Assembly (NCBI GenBank): GCA_013398955.1
Contig: VWPU01004999.1
Coordinates: 43,098-107,097, forward strand
DNA from: Callaeas wilsoni
Lineage: Eukaryota; Chordata; Aves; Passeriformes; Callaeidae
Reading direction: 5' to 3'
DNA length: 64,000 nt
This document shows positions 1 to 12,685 of the stretch, piece by piece. The position numbers and the translations under genes were made by a program. Under the pieces are notes generated by a model that worked only from the letters and a program-made list of their open reading frames with translations, was not told the DNA's origin and searched no databases. Within the stretch, counting starts at the first letter, position 1. Each line of letters opens with the position of its first letter.

Positions 1-3000
1 AGGGGAAAATGTCTACAGTTCTGTGTAAAATCACTCTCTAGATGCACTTGTGTCTTAGAGTTAAGAAAATTTCCTAGTGCCTTTAAGCTGAGGTGGGTTT
101 TAGAAACATGCTAGTACCTGCACCACAGCTGGGTTCTGCAGAAATACTTGGGATAGAGAATGGCACAGAGTGATGGGTTGACTTAACAGCTTTCCTCTGC
201 CCAGGGTGGGGAATCTCTCCCCCTGTGCCCTCTGTAGCTGAGCACTGGTGGAACAGCTGTGCCAAGGGCTGTGTTTGTTATGAAAGTTGATATGGGTGCT
301 AATTCCTGCTGTGCTTTGGAAGAGCTGTGGGCTGTTGTGTCCCAGCACCATTTAGTTACGTCAGAGTACGGCCGAAACCTCGGTTAGGCCTTGAAAAATC
401 TTACAATAATAATAATTTACTGGTTTTGAAGAAGTGTGTGAAGTAGTGGCACCTAATAAGCACTTCCTTGAGTGAATTAGATTTGAGGTAGGGTTACCAG
501 TAGAACTCTCGATTAACTTTATTTTAAAAAAAAAAAATTTAAAAAATTGCCAAAATGTTTTCAAGAAAGGCAGATGTCTTCGATGGTGGCTTTAATTGTA
601 ATCCGGAATTGACTGTTACAGAATATGCAGCCTTTCCAAAACCCATTGGAATACTTATTAATAGAAATAACTCAAGCAGTTGATTTCGTAACAGAAGTAT
701 TGTACACCCAGTTCAGAAGATACTTAATTTTTTAAAAAGCTTTTTGTCAACTTCCCCAGCCTTTATTAAACTTGGTCATAGTAAAATAATTCTGTCAGGC
801 TCTTTGTGTATGATGTAATTTAAATGTGGTGGAGGGGAATAGGTTCTGCTGTGGGAGGGGTGTGTTGGGTTGACAGGGAGCCTCAGCTCGCCTCCTAGGG
901 CAGTGAGGGGTTTAGCCATGCTGTTGAGGAGGGTTTAAGATTTTTTTCGTTTGGACTCTCAAATGCCTTTTGGGTTAGCCCTGGGCTAAAATCAGGCTCT
1001 TGCTGCGAGCACATCTTGAATTAAGGGCAAATGTTTGCGAGTTAAATGTTTTATCTTCTGGTAGTCTGAGATGAACCGAACCTGTGATTTTATTTCTGAA
1101 GGCCCAACAAAGAAGAGATGGTGAACAGGAGGTATTGAACTCCAGTCTTCACCTAGAAGTGTTTCCATCTGGCAGCTGGTCCAACTACTCTGGTAGTAAA
1201 TGCTGGGAATTGTGCTGTGTGGTCCCCAGTCTGTCTTGATCTTCCAGGTAACCTCAGATGAAAAAGGAAATGAACAACCATATTGAATGAAAATAGAGAT
1301 CACATTAGTATTTAATTTTTTATTCAGTTTATATATTTTTCCTTTTTCAGCCTTATCCAACAGCTTGCTCTGTTAAATTCCAGGCTCGATATTGCTGTCA
1401 ATGAATGGAGTAGGTTTTCCAGCCATTTTAGTCCGTGAATTTGAAGATGCCAGCTGAGTAACTCCGATTATTGAGAGTTTTGTAAAAGAAAGAAACATCA
1501 AGTACATTGTTATGGTTCCTGCTTTTGGAATAGGTTTCAAAATCTGGTATCAAACAAGTCCAAATTCATTATGAACAGCCTGAATATAGAGCTGTTGAAA
1601 CAACCATCTGGTTCGCAGCCAGGAAAAGGAAGACAGGGACATTCCGATCCAGCAGGTCCTGGATTAGAATTTGACGTGAAAATACTTGATATAATATTCA
1701 CTCAACTAGAATTTATGCACAGAAGTAAATGCTGGATGAGACCACTTAAAAAGGAGGAGGAAACTTGGTCCTAAAAGGTGGGGTTTAAGGTTTCCTAATT
1801 CTTGGCAGGGAACATCTCTGCGCTTAAAAACTTTTTAAGAACTTACACTCAAATTTTCATGTGCTGATGTAGTACTTGCCGTAGGATTTGAGAGGTGTTA
1901 GTATGAATGTTGTTGGACTGTACATGCTGCTTCGTTACACACAGCTTTGCTGTCACCAGTATTTCACATGTGGAATGAGAAAGGAATGGAAGTTCATTTG
2001 TTTGAAGAAGGAACTTCTATGTCCCAAGCTGTGTTTTCTGAACAGGTCCCTCATTTCACTTGGGTTTTTCCCAAAACCAGCGTTCTTTAGTGTGTTCTAA
2101 GTCCTTGGCCTAAGGACTTGGAGCATTGTATTACCCAGTGATAACTTAGTGGGTTTGCTCTAGGGATAAGTTAAAGGAAGATCTCTTGTAGAAACCTCCT
2201 CTTAGACAAAAATGTGTGCCAGTAATCTTACACTTCTGCAGAAAAACCCTTTAAAAATGCTCCTGTAATTTTGTCTCCCTTTTTCACCTCTTGTCAGGTA
2301 CATTTGGATTTGCATTGGGCAGTTCCTCCGTAGCAAAATCAGAGGGGCTATCTTCACATGATTGCTTTTTAAGTGATGTTCTAGTTCAGTTCATCGTAAG
2401 GGCAGTGCTGTGGATGAGTAAAGATACTTTCTTTCCTCCTTTTTCCATGCTTAGGTTTTCCTTAGGGAGTTGAAATCCAAAAGAATAGGGCTGATGTAAG
2501 CGCTGACCAAGGCAGAAGGCTCCTGGCTGAGGAGCAGGGTTTGTCTCTCTCTGTGCCAGGACGCTGCTTGCTTGCTGGGCTATCAAACTCTGCTCAGGTG
2601 TCAGATGCATTTAGGCAGAGATAAAGACTTCATTCAGAAATGGTTTTATATTGTGCATCTAGCTTCTGTCTCGAGATGGATGGTGTAAGAATAAGAGGCT
2701 GCTGATAAAGTGAAGATGATTAGCTCACGACTCCTGACCGAGTGTTGCAGTCGCTCTCCAGACAGAGCTTGCTTTTGACGTTCCCTGTCTTCAGGTTCTT
2801 GGGAAAAGTGCTACAAACTGAGTGCTTTTGGGCTCAGCTTGTATGATCTGTTGGTGAATCCTTGTATTTCTCTTAACTTCCTGGCGTGATGGTGCTAACT
2901 CTTAATTCAGTTGTGGAATTAAATGCCTTCTTTCATTGACCTTTGAATGAGAAATCATCTCTGAAATGGTAATGCAGCTGGAATGCTGAAATTCCTAATT

Positions 3001-6000
3001 CCCCAGCTATTGCTGGTAGGAGATCTCTGCCTCTTTGAGAAGGCTTCTCTGAGCATGGAGTCCTTATATTCCCTGATCCCACCACATCCTGACAGTTCTT
3101 GCAAGCTGGCAAGTCAGCTTCCGTAGCGCAGTGCTTCTGTTTAGGGAGAACAGATCAGAGGAGGGTTTTATGAAGGGAATTGGGGAAGTTACTCCATCAG
3201 ACAGGTCATAACTATCTGAGTGTCTCAACACTCGGTCTTGAAACCTTTTTAGTGTTACGCAGTCTTTTAAATGGACGTAAAAAACCTCGGGATGTGTTAA
3301 TTCTGGTGCTTTCAAAGGTAGTTAAGTCAGACACCTTTTCCAGATTCTAGTTTCCCTGGAGCTGTGGAAAACCAGGATCTCAAGGAGTAGAATTTCATCC
3401 TTTCCAGCTTTGTCTCTTTACCAAAATGAGTAACACTAACTGAACAGAAAGCACTGAATGTGTCAGAAGGGTCTGGAATGCCTTGCTGCTGCCCTAGGCC
3501 AAGGGAAGAATAGGCTGCAGAGAAATGAAAGATCTGTCTTGGCAGAAAAATTAGTTTTTGAGTGGGAAATCATCTTGGATGGTCAAAAGAAGTTGTTACA
3601 TGGTTGTTAGAGAAGAAAAATATGTGGCTCTGTTATCGAAGTTTCCTTGTCTGTGGGAGGTAACGGAGCTGAATCGAGGGGAGTGTGATAATGAGAATGG
3701 GCAGCAAGGATCGTCTTGTGACTGTAAAACTCATGTGAAAGCTCCACTGCAGCTTTTGGCAACAAAGTCTGAAATGCTCAGAGACATTGAATTATAAGGC
3801 TAAGGGAACAAAAAAATCAGAATAAAAGTATGTCTTCAGTATTTATCAGGTTAAAGCCCATGATGCCTGCACATCCCCACCCCAATAATGAAAACAAAAG
3901 GAAGAAAGTAGGTTTCTTTTATCTGAAATTCACTAAAGCACCTGCCTGAATTATGTTGGAAATTTAGTCAAGCTGACAACTGCAGAGCTGTGATTGCTGC
4001 AAGAAGTGAAGAACAAAAAACCAATATACAATGCGAAAATAGAAAAAACAGATGGGGGTCGTGACTTCAGGCGGTGCCTGAGGTTTGGGTTTGGACTGAC
4101 TTGTTTTTATGTAACCACCGAGGACCTAGAAGAAGGAGTTGGATGAATCTCTCTGGAGGGAGAAGCTGAAACAGTAGGTTTAAAACTCGTTTTGTTTTGT
4201 ATTGACATAGAACTAAGGGACCTTAAAAATTGCACCAAGTGGTGACTGATGCAAACTGCCACAAAGCAGAGATGATGCTTTTGGGGTATAACAAGATTTT
4301 TGTATTTAGAAAAGTAAAGAGCATGCAAGAAGTAGCAGAGAGGAGCATTTTTAGTGTCTTGGTGGTTATACCGATAGGATGGAGAGCTGCAAGTTATAGG
4401 CCGTCGTTCCTAATGAAGGTTGATAAATCCTAGTGCATTTATCTGGAGCAGTGAGTACCCTTAGGGGTGTCTGTTTGGGGAAACATTCCGTTCTGGCTTA
4501 GTGGTAAAAGGGTTTGAAAAATTGTTTTTATTCTGAGAGCAGATATTAAGAACTGGGTTCAGTCCAGCAAAATGAACATAGGTGGGAGTATCATCACACT
4601 AAAAGTGGTAGAATTGGGCCCAACACAAGTTTGAAGCAGCCTTTGAAAAATCTATGTGGCTACTCCTTGCACCGAGTATTTTTCTTGGATATCAACAACC
4701 GCTTCTGTATCTTGTGATGATTTTTTGTTTCACGTTAGAAGAGCAAACTTGGTCATTTGAACGTTTTAATGACAGAATTTTTCCCTTGGTGAATTAACTG
4801 AGTTTTCTGATTTCAAGGGTATTTCTGATTAATGTAAAATGCTCATCTTGTGTGTGTAAGTGTGTCTTGTTTGGATTTTTCAGTGTGATAGATGCCTCAG
4901 TTTTCAAGGTATTCCATGTGACAGTGGTGGTGGTTTTTTCCTCTTGGCACTCTAGCAGATAATCAGAATGTCACAAAATTCAGGCTGGAAACCTACCCTG
5001 GTTTATGGTCTTAACTGTCTCAGGAACTTTTGGATTCTGTCTGACTGTGTACGTACTTCTGGAAAGGGAAATACTTGCGAATGCCTGCTAAAGGGTATGA
5101 CTGATGATTTGTTCTGTATTGAGGACCTGTCTTCAGCTCTCCTTTTTGTCTTCTCAGAATGATTTGGTTTTTTTAGTAATTAATGCACCTCATGATTTTG
5201 CTGAATCAGGTGTTAGTAGCTGCATGGGACAGAGTTTAAACAACCCAACCTTGACACTGTGCTCTGTGGCTCTGAAAACACACAAAAAAAGTGTGTTTAT
5301 ATGCTTTGGGACAGTTGGTGACCAGTACTGCTCGATCAGCTGTAAATAGATAACAATGTGCTTTTGTGATATAAGAGTGGGAATTGTCTGATCAATTGTT
5401 CAATGCTCACATTTCTGGGTGCCAGAATCTGTCTCGGATCAATGGTTGAAATGCTTGTGCTTCAGGGTGACGTACGTGATGCCAGTTCAGAATTCATGGT
5501 GGCTTGCGTGGTACTGGAAGGTTGGAATGAAAGGTCTTCCCAAAAACTGTCTGCGAGCTCTTGAGCGTGTACAGCTCCGCTGTGCATGAACAACTGTGTC
5601 CTTGTGGAGGTTTTTATTCTCCTGTTGGTCATTTTGACATAGTTACCAGTGCTGTGTAGGGAGCACAGTACAGAGTAAACCAGCCTTGATTTGTACCCGT
5701 CCCTAGCTTTGCTTTTCTCAGAACACTCTCAGGATTCCCCTTGGCTTAACACACTTGATGTGGCTTGAGACAGGACTTTGTTCACCATTTTTAAGACTGT
5801 CTCCTCAAGCTGCTCTTCAGATGTTTTCTCTCCCACCTTCTGTGTGGGGAACAGAAGGGTTTTGTGTGTTTTAGGCTCACAGAGTGTAAGGGACGTGATG
5901 GATGGACACAGCTCAGACAGCTGTGTGGTTTTAGGGTACCTCTTGATCAGGTGAAAAGGCTGATTTTTAGTAGTAGATGGTAATAAATGAGGGCACTGAG

Positions 6001-8375
6001 TGGATTGTGCCCTTCAGCATAACGCTAAAGAAAGATCATTAACTTTCAAGTAGGAGCCGAGATGTTTAGAAGAGATAATGTGTTTTATCTTTTCTAATCA
6101 ACCGGTTCAAGTAATTCCTAGAGGTGGACTTGAAAGCGAGGAGGAAATGGGTTTGTGTTTACCTGTGCAGAATTGAAGATGTATTTGCTGACCAGTGTGT
6201 AAAACCCAAAATCATGCAGTAGAAATACAAAAGAAATTAATCACAAGGGTCTAAATTTTTTTCTGGTTTTCCCCTAGAAAGTTCTTTTTTATTTTATTGC
6301 TTTTTAAATTTTTCAGGAACAGAATGGAAGCATGTGTTAAAGCCTTTACTTTACACCACTATGAGATCTTCAGTAAAGCATAAAGAGTTGGGGATGGGCT
6401 TTTTAGAATTTGGTATTCCATACTGTAAATATTTTCGAAGTACGAAAAAAAGTATGAGATCTCATTTTGCAAACAAATGCTTCTTTGTAAGGCAGCACCA
6501 GAGAGCTGTAGATTAAGGTGGACCAGGGGAGAGGAGGAAGGATTGGGTTTTGAGGTTATCCAAGTTTTGAGTGTGAAATTTGGAATGTTTTGTTCGCTGC
6601 CCTCAAACAAATGTGGAGGGTGACTTGCTTTCAGTGCCAGGAAGGTTCTTCTCTGCCCTCACGGCTCACAGGTAGAACCTGAGTCCTCGTGTCTCTCATG
6701 GTGTAAGGGTAGCTCTGAATTATTTTTTGGGTTAGGGTTTTGTAAATGAAGCGATGCTGTTGCAGACAGGGCTCTGTAGTTTCCCAGGCAGAACAGGAAA
6801 TAGTTCAGCTCTGAAGGTGATTGCATTCCTTCTCTTGAAAATCTGGTGCTTGTTTTGTAGGACTGGAGGAGACGATGCTGTTCAGTTTGCCCTGTGTGGA
6901 GCAGACAGCTGCTTTTGTTCCTGTGTAATGCTGTCTTTGCATTTGAAAATGTTTTCAGTGGTGTCATGTGTGAAATATCTCTAGCTCAGTGCTAAGTTGT
7001 GTGTTTTAAGGTTTTTTTGGGGTTTTTTTTTGGTGTGATATAAGGTATCTGTTAATTCTTTCTGAAGCTCAGAAGACTGAATAACTTGTCTTTTGAGACA
7101 TGAGTGTTATGTGGGAGGTGGTGGCTGGTTTTTCCTTTTTTCTTTTATATATATATACACACACAAAGAAATCCTTCAAGCTGTCAGGGACAGCTTTGTA
7201 CTAGGGCTAATGTTTGTGCGTTATTGCTGGGTTTCATGTACACGGGAACAATTGCGAGGGGCTGCTGGGGATGTTAGAAATGCCACCCTAAAAGCATGGC
7301 TCCAGAGGAACCATGGAATATTGTTCTGTGGTTCTTGCTTGAATTAATTCTTGTAAAACAGTGTAAAATCTGGGGTGTTCCCTGAACTGGAAAAATAGCA
7401 TGGACAGCCTGGGCAGGTGTTGAGTTTGTGAGGGACTTTGTAATAGGTGAGTAGGATGTAATTCCCATTTTTGGTGGTTAAATAGCATTTTTAAATGGAA
7501 GAATGTAGCTATGCCTAAAATGTATAATGATGAACTGGAATTTCTCTTTGTGATGTTACTAGCCAGTCTGGCCAGCTTTCTAGATCCAGGTAAGAATATG
7601 CTTGCTGTTAAGGGAGTATTTTTAACAATTAGAGTATATTTTGGGAAAAGGTAGCCTTGCTTAAACTAAGTGATTACTGTGAGTGTTTCTTCAAGTGAAA
7701 ACGTGAATTTAATTCCTTTGGCCGTTAGAGTCCTTTGTGCTCCTCTAAAATGACATCATGAGAGAGGAGATTCTTGTGGGGTTGACACGATTTATTATGC
7801 TGCATGTTTTGAACTGGAAAATGAGTTATTTTGAGAGCTGCAGATGTGGTTATTCAGTGATTTTGATCTGCTGCGTGCCGAATTGGTATCACTGTCACCT
7901 AGGGTTGTGGAATATGTAAGATATCATCTTTTGGTCCATTTGATGTTTTGGGTTAAGCAGAGAAGTGTGTAGGTAAGAAGTGGGTTCTCATTTTGGTGGG
8001 TAGATGATGATGATGTTTCTCAAAGCTTCATTGTGGACACCTTGCTCCATGCGGTCAATACCTTTTTCTCTTGGTGTCACAGCTTGTTTCTGGAATTCCT
8101 GCCACCCGGGAGCTGGGTGGAGGAGGAAGGGATGAGGGCAGTTGGAAACACGGCAGCTGATGGAGCAGCGCTTGAAAAGGTTCAGGAGGTTTTGGTGTAA
8201 TGGGAAGACAGGTCATAGCACAGAAACAAATGTGGCATGGCACGGATCTGCCTAATCTAAGGGCTGGGGTTTCTGCGAGTTCACGGCGGGGAAGGAGGTG
8301 AAATGATGCACGGGACACGTGGAAATGAGCTGGTTCTGCTCGGGTTTTTTACGTTTATTTTTTCTGTTTTTCCAG
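1..8375. other. Non-coding stretch upstream of the alternative first exon
   Basis: No exon of any recognisable protein was found on either strand; open frames are short and lack family motifs. The base composition and T-rich runs are typical of intron or intergenic DNA. An A/T run lies near 523-546 and a TA/CA microsatellite near 7146-7165. It is probably intron 1 of the long ANKRD17 transcript if the acidic mammalian-type exon 1 lies further upstream. Otherwise it is the 5' flank toward the neighbouring gene. Confidence 0.6.
7146..7165. repeat. (TA)n(CA)n microsatellite
   Basis: A short TA dinucleotide run passes directly into a CA run. No function is implied. Confidence 0.8.
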
Positions 8376-8547
8376 CCCCGAGGTGCTGGCGGAGGGGCGC
8401 AGGATGGGCGTTGGGGAGCGGCGCGGCGCGCAGCCCCCCCCGCACGCGGGTGGTAGGCGCCGGGCGCGCACGGGGTGGAACGGTCCATTTCCTGTTCCCG
8501 TGCCGGCGGCGGGGGGGGCCCGGCCGTGAGGGAGGGGGCGGCGGGGC

Positions 8548-8565
8548 ATGGCGGCGGCGCGGTGA
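8548..8565 (+). promoter_or_regulatory. Minimal upstream ORF (MAAAR-stop) in the alternative 5' leader
   Basis: ATG at 8548 with G at -3 and G at +4 reads four Ala/Arg codons and then TGA at 8563-8565. It is in frame with, and ends 21 nt before, the candidate ANKRD17 ATG at 8587. If the leader starts upstream of 8548, ribosomes would meet this uORF first, which usually lowers initiation at the main start. Confidence 0.5.
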
Positions 8566-8586
8566 GGCGGGGCGCGGGCGGCCGCG

Positions 8587-8619
8587 ATGGAGGCGTACGT
8601 GCTGGAGGACATCCTGGAG
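8587..8619 (+). CDS. ANKRD17: Candidate alternative first coding exon (E1alt) of ANKRD17
   Basis: ATG at 8587 sits in a good initiation context (G at -3, G at +4). It opens the frame MEAYVLEDILE, which ends after 11 codons exactly at a GAG|GTACGG splice donor (donor GT at 8620-8621). Exon E2 begins in phase 0 with GTG GAA TCT, so joining gives MEAYVLEDILE-VESFILDQ. An in-frame TGA at 8563-8565 fixes this ATG as the start of the frame. The resulting protein would be 2488 residues, lacking the acidic Gly/Ser-rich mammalian N-terminus. Support is positional and phase-based only; the exon could instead belong to a non-coding transcript. Confidence 0.55.
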
Positions 8620-8874
8620 GTACGGCCGGGGCACGAACAAAGGGGGCCGGGGAATCGCGGGGGGCGTCAGGGCCGGCCCACTGGCCCCGGCCATTGAGGC
8701 TGCGGCGCTCAGTGGGGCCCGGGCGAACGGGGCCGGGCACCGGCGCTCCCCCTCCGCCGGGGGGGTCCGGGGCACGCACCCCCGGGGGTGACATTGCGGT
8801 CACATTACCGGGGATTTCAGCCACTGCCTGCCATAACTCTCTCTCTTTTAATCTGTATTTGTTGCCAGTGTTTC

Positions 8875-9425
8875 CATCTCATAGAATTGTGGAATCGCAG
8901 AATAGCTTGGGTTGGAAGGGATTCTGAAGATCATCTTATTCCAGCCCTGTGCTGTGGACAGGGACACCTTCCACTAGATCAGGTTGCTCCAAGCCCCGTC
9001 CAACCTGGCCTTGGGCTCTTCCAGGGATGAGGCAGCCGCAGCTTCTCTGGGCAATCTGTGCCAGGGCCTCACCACCTTCACAGGGAAGGATTTCCTCCTA
9101 ATATCTAAATCTGCTCTCAGTCAATTTGAACCCATTCCCCCTTGTTCTGTCACTACACACTCTTACAGGTAGTGTCTCCTACCTTTTCCTGCAAGTTCCC
9201 TTCAAGTGCTGGAAGGCCACAATTGGGTCACCCTGAAGCCTTTTTTTTCCCAAGCTGAACAATCCCAATTCTCTAAGCCTTTCTTCATAGCAAGGGGGCT
9301 CCATCCCTCTGATCACCTTGGTGGTCTCCTCTGGACTTGCTCCAGGAGCTCCATGTCCTTCCTGTGCTGGGGACCCCAGAGCTGGAGGCAGAACGAGGTG
9401 GGGTCTCAGCAGGGTGCAGAGGCAC
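8875..9425 (-). mobile_element. CR1 LINE fragment, 3' end to the left
   Basis: Begins with the reverse complement of the CR1 3' tail (CATAGAATTGTGGAATC followed by GGGTTGGAAGGGATTC). It then runs through the characteristic segments on gathered clusters such as GGTTGCTCCAAGCCCCGTCC, the TTCCCCCTTGTTCTGTCACTA motif, and the region ending near GTGGGGTCTCAGCAGGGTGC. It is 5'-truncated and diverged, without an intact reverse transcriptase frame. Confidence 0.9.
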
Positions 9426-9671
9426 GTTTGTTGCAGTATGTAATTTCTCTTACTGCGTTTTGAATTGTCTAAATGTAGCCTGTTCTTGCTTCCTCTATAG
9501 AAGTAGATCTCCCTCTGCAGCAGTAATTTATTATGAAATAAATGACTTCGTCCCTTCCTGTGAGGGTAAGCTGGAAGTGCCCTTTCAGCCAAGTGGAGAG
9601 GCCAGCCTGGAAATTGTAGAGTGAAACAGGTCTCTACTACAGGTTTTATTTGCCATAATAAGGAAATGTTC

Positions 9672-9820
9672 CCCAGCACAGGTAGCCCAGAGACTCTGTG
9701 GCTGCCCCATCCCTGAAAGTGTCCGAGGCCAGGCTGAACGGAGCCTGGAGCAACCTGGGATAGTGGAAGGTGTCCTTGCCCGTGGCAGGGGAGTGGAACG
9801 AGATGAGCTTCCAAAGCGTT
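9672..9820 (+). mobile_element. CR1 LINE 3' fragment
   Basis: CR1 sense-strand segment reading GCTGCCCCATCCCTGAAAGT, then GAGGCCAGGCTGAACGGAGC, then GGAAGGTGTCCTTGCCCGTG. It is homologous to the 8930-9060 part of the neighbouring copy but inverted, so the two form an inverted repeat with a loop of roughly 600 bp. Confidence 0.85.
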
Positions 9821-12685
9821 ATATGAAATACCTTTTTCTTGTTCCTGTGGTTTTTCAGGTTTTGCAAGCAAAAACATGATTTCATTGCCGGATGACTTGT
9901 CAAAATATTTGCATGCGTTCTTTATTGTAACAAGAAGCTGCAACCTTATTAGCTGCTTTCAGAATCCTGACAAAATAGTGCTTCCACTGATGCTTGTCCT
10001 GTAGGCTTTTTCCTGTAGTAGCCACACTTAGGTTGCCCTAAGATTTTTAATCAATAGGGATACTTGGTATTAACTTCTGTGTGGACTTTGGAACTGTTTA
10101 ACATAATTACATCCAGAATATTAACTCAGTTGTTCACTTTGTGCTGAATAAACTGGCACAGGCGTATAAGCAAGACATTTTCAGCAGTATCTGTGTGTGT
10201 GGCTGGGTTTGTGTGGGGAGGTAGGAAGAGCAGTAGTGAACTGGGCTTTGTGCCATCAAACAAATATTTCAGTACTTCACTTGCCTCATTGCATACTGAA
10301 AGCTTTCTCGGTTTTTTGTTCTTTATTTTAACCACAGTTGCCATATGCAGCTTCATAGTATGTCAAATTAATAAGGTACGTGGTGCTTATCAATAGCCTA
10401 GTTTGGAAGGGCAGTTGGGAAGTTCATTTTGTCAGTATAACAGAATTTGGACTTCTTGTGGTGAACTGAGCAATTCCATCTTACTTCTCAGCATGAGATG
10501 TGGTGGCTTTTCTTTTGATAATTTTGTCACACATTCACTTCCTGTTCTCAACACCAGCTGGATCCCGGTAAAAAACGTCCTCAGGATTCAAGCATGGCTT
10601 GTCTGGCTTCAGATGTGTGTGAAGCATGACTGAGTCGGTTCATGAATCTCTCAGGTACTCTGGTAGCAGTGCAGTCTATTAATGATTTCTTAGCACATCA
10701 CTAGAAGCCATGCAGTTGTCTTGCATTCCAGGACATGTCCAGAAGTTCAATTTATAGTTCCCTCCAAACTTGTTTCTGTAGTAACTTCGACCAGTCTGTT
10801 TACAGTGTGTGTCTTCTTTTCCCTTTTCAGGATTTTTTTTCTCCCATGGAGCAGTTTCTCGTGCTCATTCAAAGACAGCAGTGCGGAGATGGAGAGAACT
10901 GCTCTCGCTTGGGCAGCAGGATCTGTCATCTCTGTTCTTTTGAAAACACTTGGTACTGCTTAGTATTTAGTTAAATTTGGAGTGATCATCAGACCTTACC
11001 TCTTCATAAAATCTTCAAGAATGTTTTCCTTCTAAGGTGGTTATAATTTAAAACAAGAAAAAAGATATTTTCTGTAGTGTGATAGTTACGTTCACTTACC
11101 AAAGAGACTGAGGTTCAGATGGTGTTAGAGGTCCTTACTGCAAGGGGTGCTGCTGGGGTCAAAGTCACTTCTGCATGATAAAACAAAACTAAGTCTTCAG
11201 CACATTTAATGCAGCTGGAGGCAGCCATGGCTGTCAGCCCAGAGGATTTCACACAGTGTCCTGGCTGCCCTGTGCTTAGGCCACGTTCAAGGAAGGTGCA
11301 GTTTGTGCAGAAGTGGAGCTGACTTTGCTACTTTCAGCTGAAGATGAGCGTTGTCTTGGCTCTGTCACTTGAATCTGGCGTTGAAAGCTTTGCGTGGAAA
11401 TGCAGGTGAATAAAATTTCATCACTGTGGGGTTAACCTGCAGTTAGCTTCTGGTCACTTGGTTCTTTTGCTCCTGTATCTTGACCATATACGTTTGTTGA
11501 TGTGTGACTTTACTGACACAAGGCTTTTTTTGTTGGTTTAAGCTTTCGGGTTTTGGCTTTTGTGTGCCAGTGAAGGAGTAATTACGTTGCAGGAGACCTT
11601 AGTATGGTTTAAACCCGTAGCTGTGTTTTTGATGCTTGAGTTAGTCAAGATAAGCACTCTTTTGGCTGGGAGAACAGGAGGTACGTTCAGTCCTGACGGA
11701 TGAGGATGTGGTCAGTGTAGTGCACTGAATTTGGGCTCATAGCTCAGAAATCCACTTAGGAAGCTTATGAGAGTGGAGGGGTAAATTTATGTTCCCTGTG
11801 TTGATTTGAGACTTTTCAAGAGCAGCAGCCATGTGCTCTGACCTTCAGGTTCTTTGAAAGCTCATTCGTGCTTGGCTGTAGGGAGACACTCTGGGGTCTA
11901 GTGCAGGCCCGCACATGGCGCTTGCTTTATGTCCTTACTAAGTGCTTTTTATGTCCTTCACCTTTCTAGCTTCAGGTATATATCTTCCAGCTACCTTGAA
12001 CTGAAACTCAGAATCACCGTGAGAAAAGCTTCGTTTGTTACGGTGATATTGGGAGCGTTTCCTGGCTGCAGAAGGGGTTTTTTAATTTGATTTTGTATTG
12101 GAGTCATGGGGATACCAAGATCCTGCCTTCGTTGCTTTGTATGTAGCTGCCAGTGGTGTAGGTAAGAGGTGAGGTGATATGAAGGGATCGGGTGTTACCC
12201 CTTTGATTGTCTAGCTGAGCCACAGCGAGGACAGTAGAGCACAGTTTAGGTGGTGACCACAAGATTTACCCAGAGCAAAGACTGCCCTGCGTGAGCACAC
12301 AGGTGCTCCATGAAGCACTGGTGGAAGGGAGAGCAAACAGGGAGTAGTAGAGTCGTGTCTACAGCTCACGTTCAGAGATCAGGGAGGCCTCTGCAATGCA
12401 ATTTTTCTTTTCTTTACAGGCCAAGTCTTTTAATATTTATAAACATTGTAGTCTCTTGGTCTGAAGATTAAAATCAGCATTATATTGCAGTGTTTGGGCA
12501 TTAGCAGCTTTCCCACGTTCCAGCTGTCGAACAGCCTAATCCTTTCCCTGTTTTCTTTCTCACAGTTTCTCTTAGTAATTTTGTCTGGTTTACTTTTTAC
12601 CTGTTTTCCTGTCTATAAAAAGAGTTTGCCCATTTGCAGTTGGTGTTGGCTTCCGTGTGCTCCGCTATTTCCTAGTGATTTCACT

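Larger units (their letters stand above)
8376..8790 (+). promoter_or_regulatory. ANKRD17: CpG island, probable alternative ANKRD17 promoter and 5'UTR
   Basis: Base composition changes abruptly to very GC- and CpG-rich DNA, with GC-box-like GGGGGCGG near 8534-8541 and a G-rich stretch at about 8502-8547 that could form G-quadruplexes. No TATA box is seen. The island surrounds a start codon and splice donor that fit ANKRD17 exon 2 in frame, so a TATA-less promoter is the simplest reading. The exact transcription start cannot be set from sequence. Confidence 0.65.

Noticed and set aside
5095..5205. TGATGA box with a later CTGA, resembling a C/D snoRNA
   Set aside because: The C box lacks the required purine, there is no terminal stem, and the spacing is loose.
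6100..6115. GGTTCAAG motif resembling a tRNA B box
   Set aside because: The remaining B-box positions and any A box or cloverleaf are missing.
1..8375. Searched for exons of the albumin-family genes that neighbour ANKRD17 in mammals
   Set aside because: No Cys-Cys-patterned albumin exon or other conserved coding segment was recognised on either strand.
8252..8824. Overlapping Pro/Arg/Ala-rich open frames on both strands in the CpG island (up to 190 codons)
   Set aside because: High GC depletes stop codons in all frames. Compositions are low-complexity with no family motif; only the short frame at 8587 ends at a fitting splice donor.
9179..9943. 254-codon open frame on the minus strand
   Set aside because: It runs across the inverted CR1 pair and intervening intron. 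It shows no reverse-transcriptase motifs, only antisense repeat sequence.
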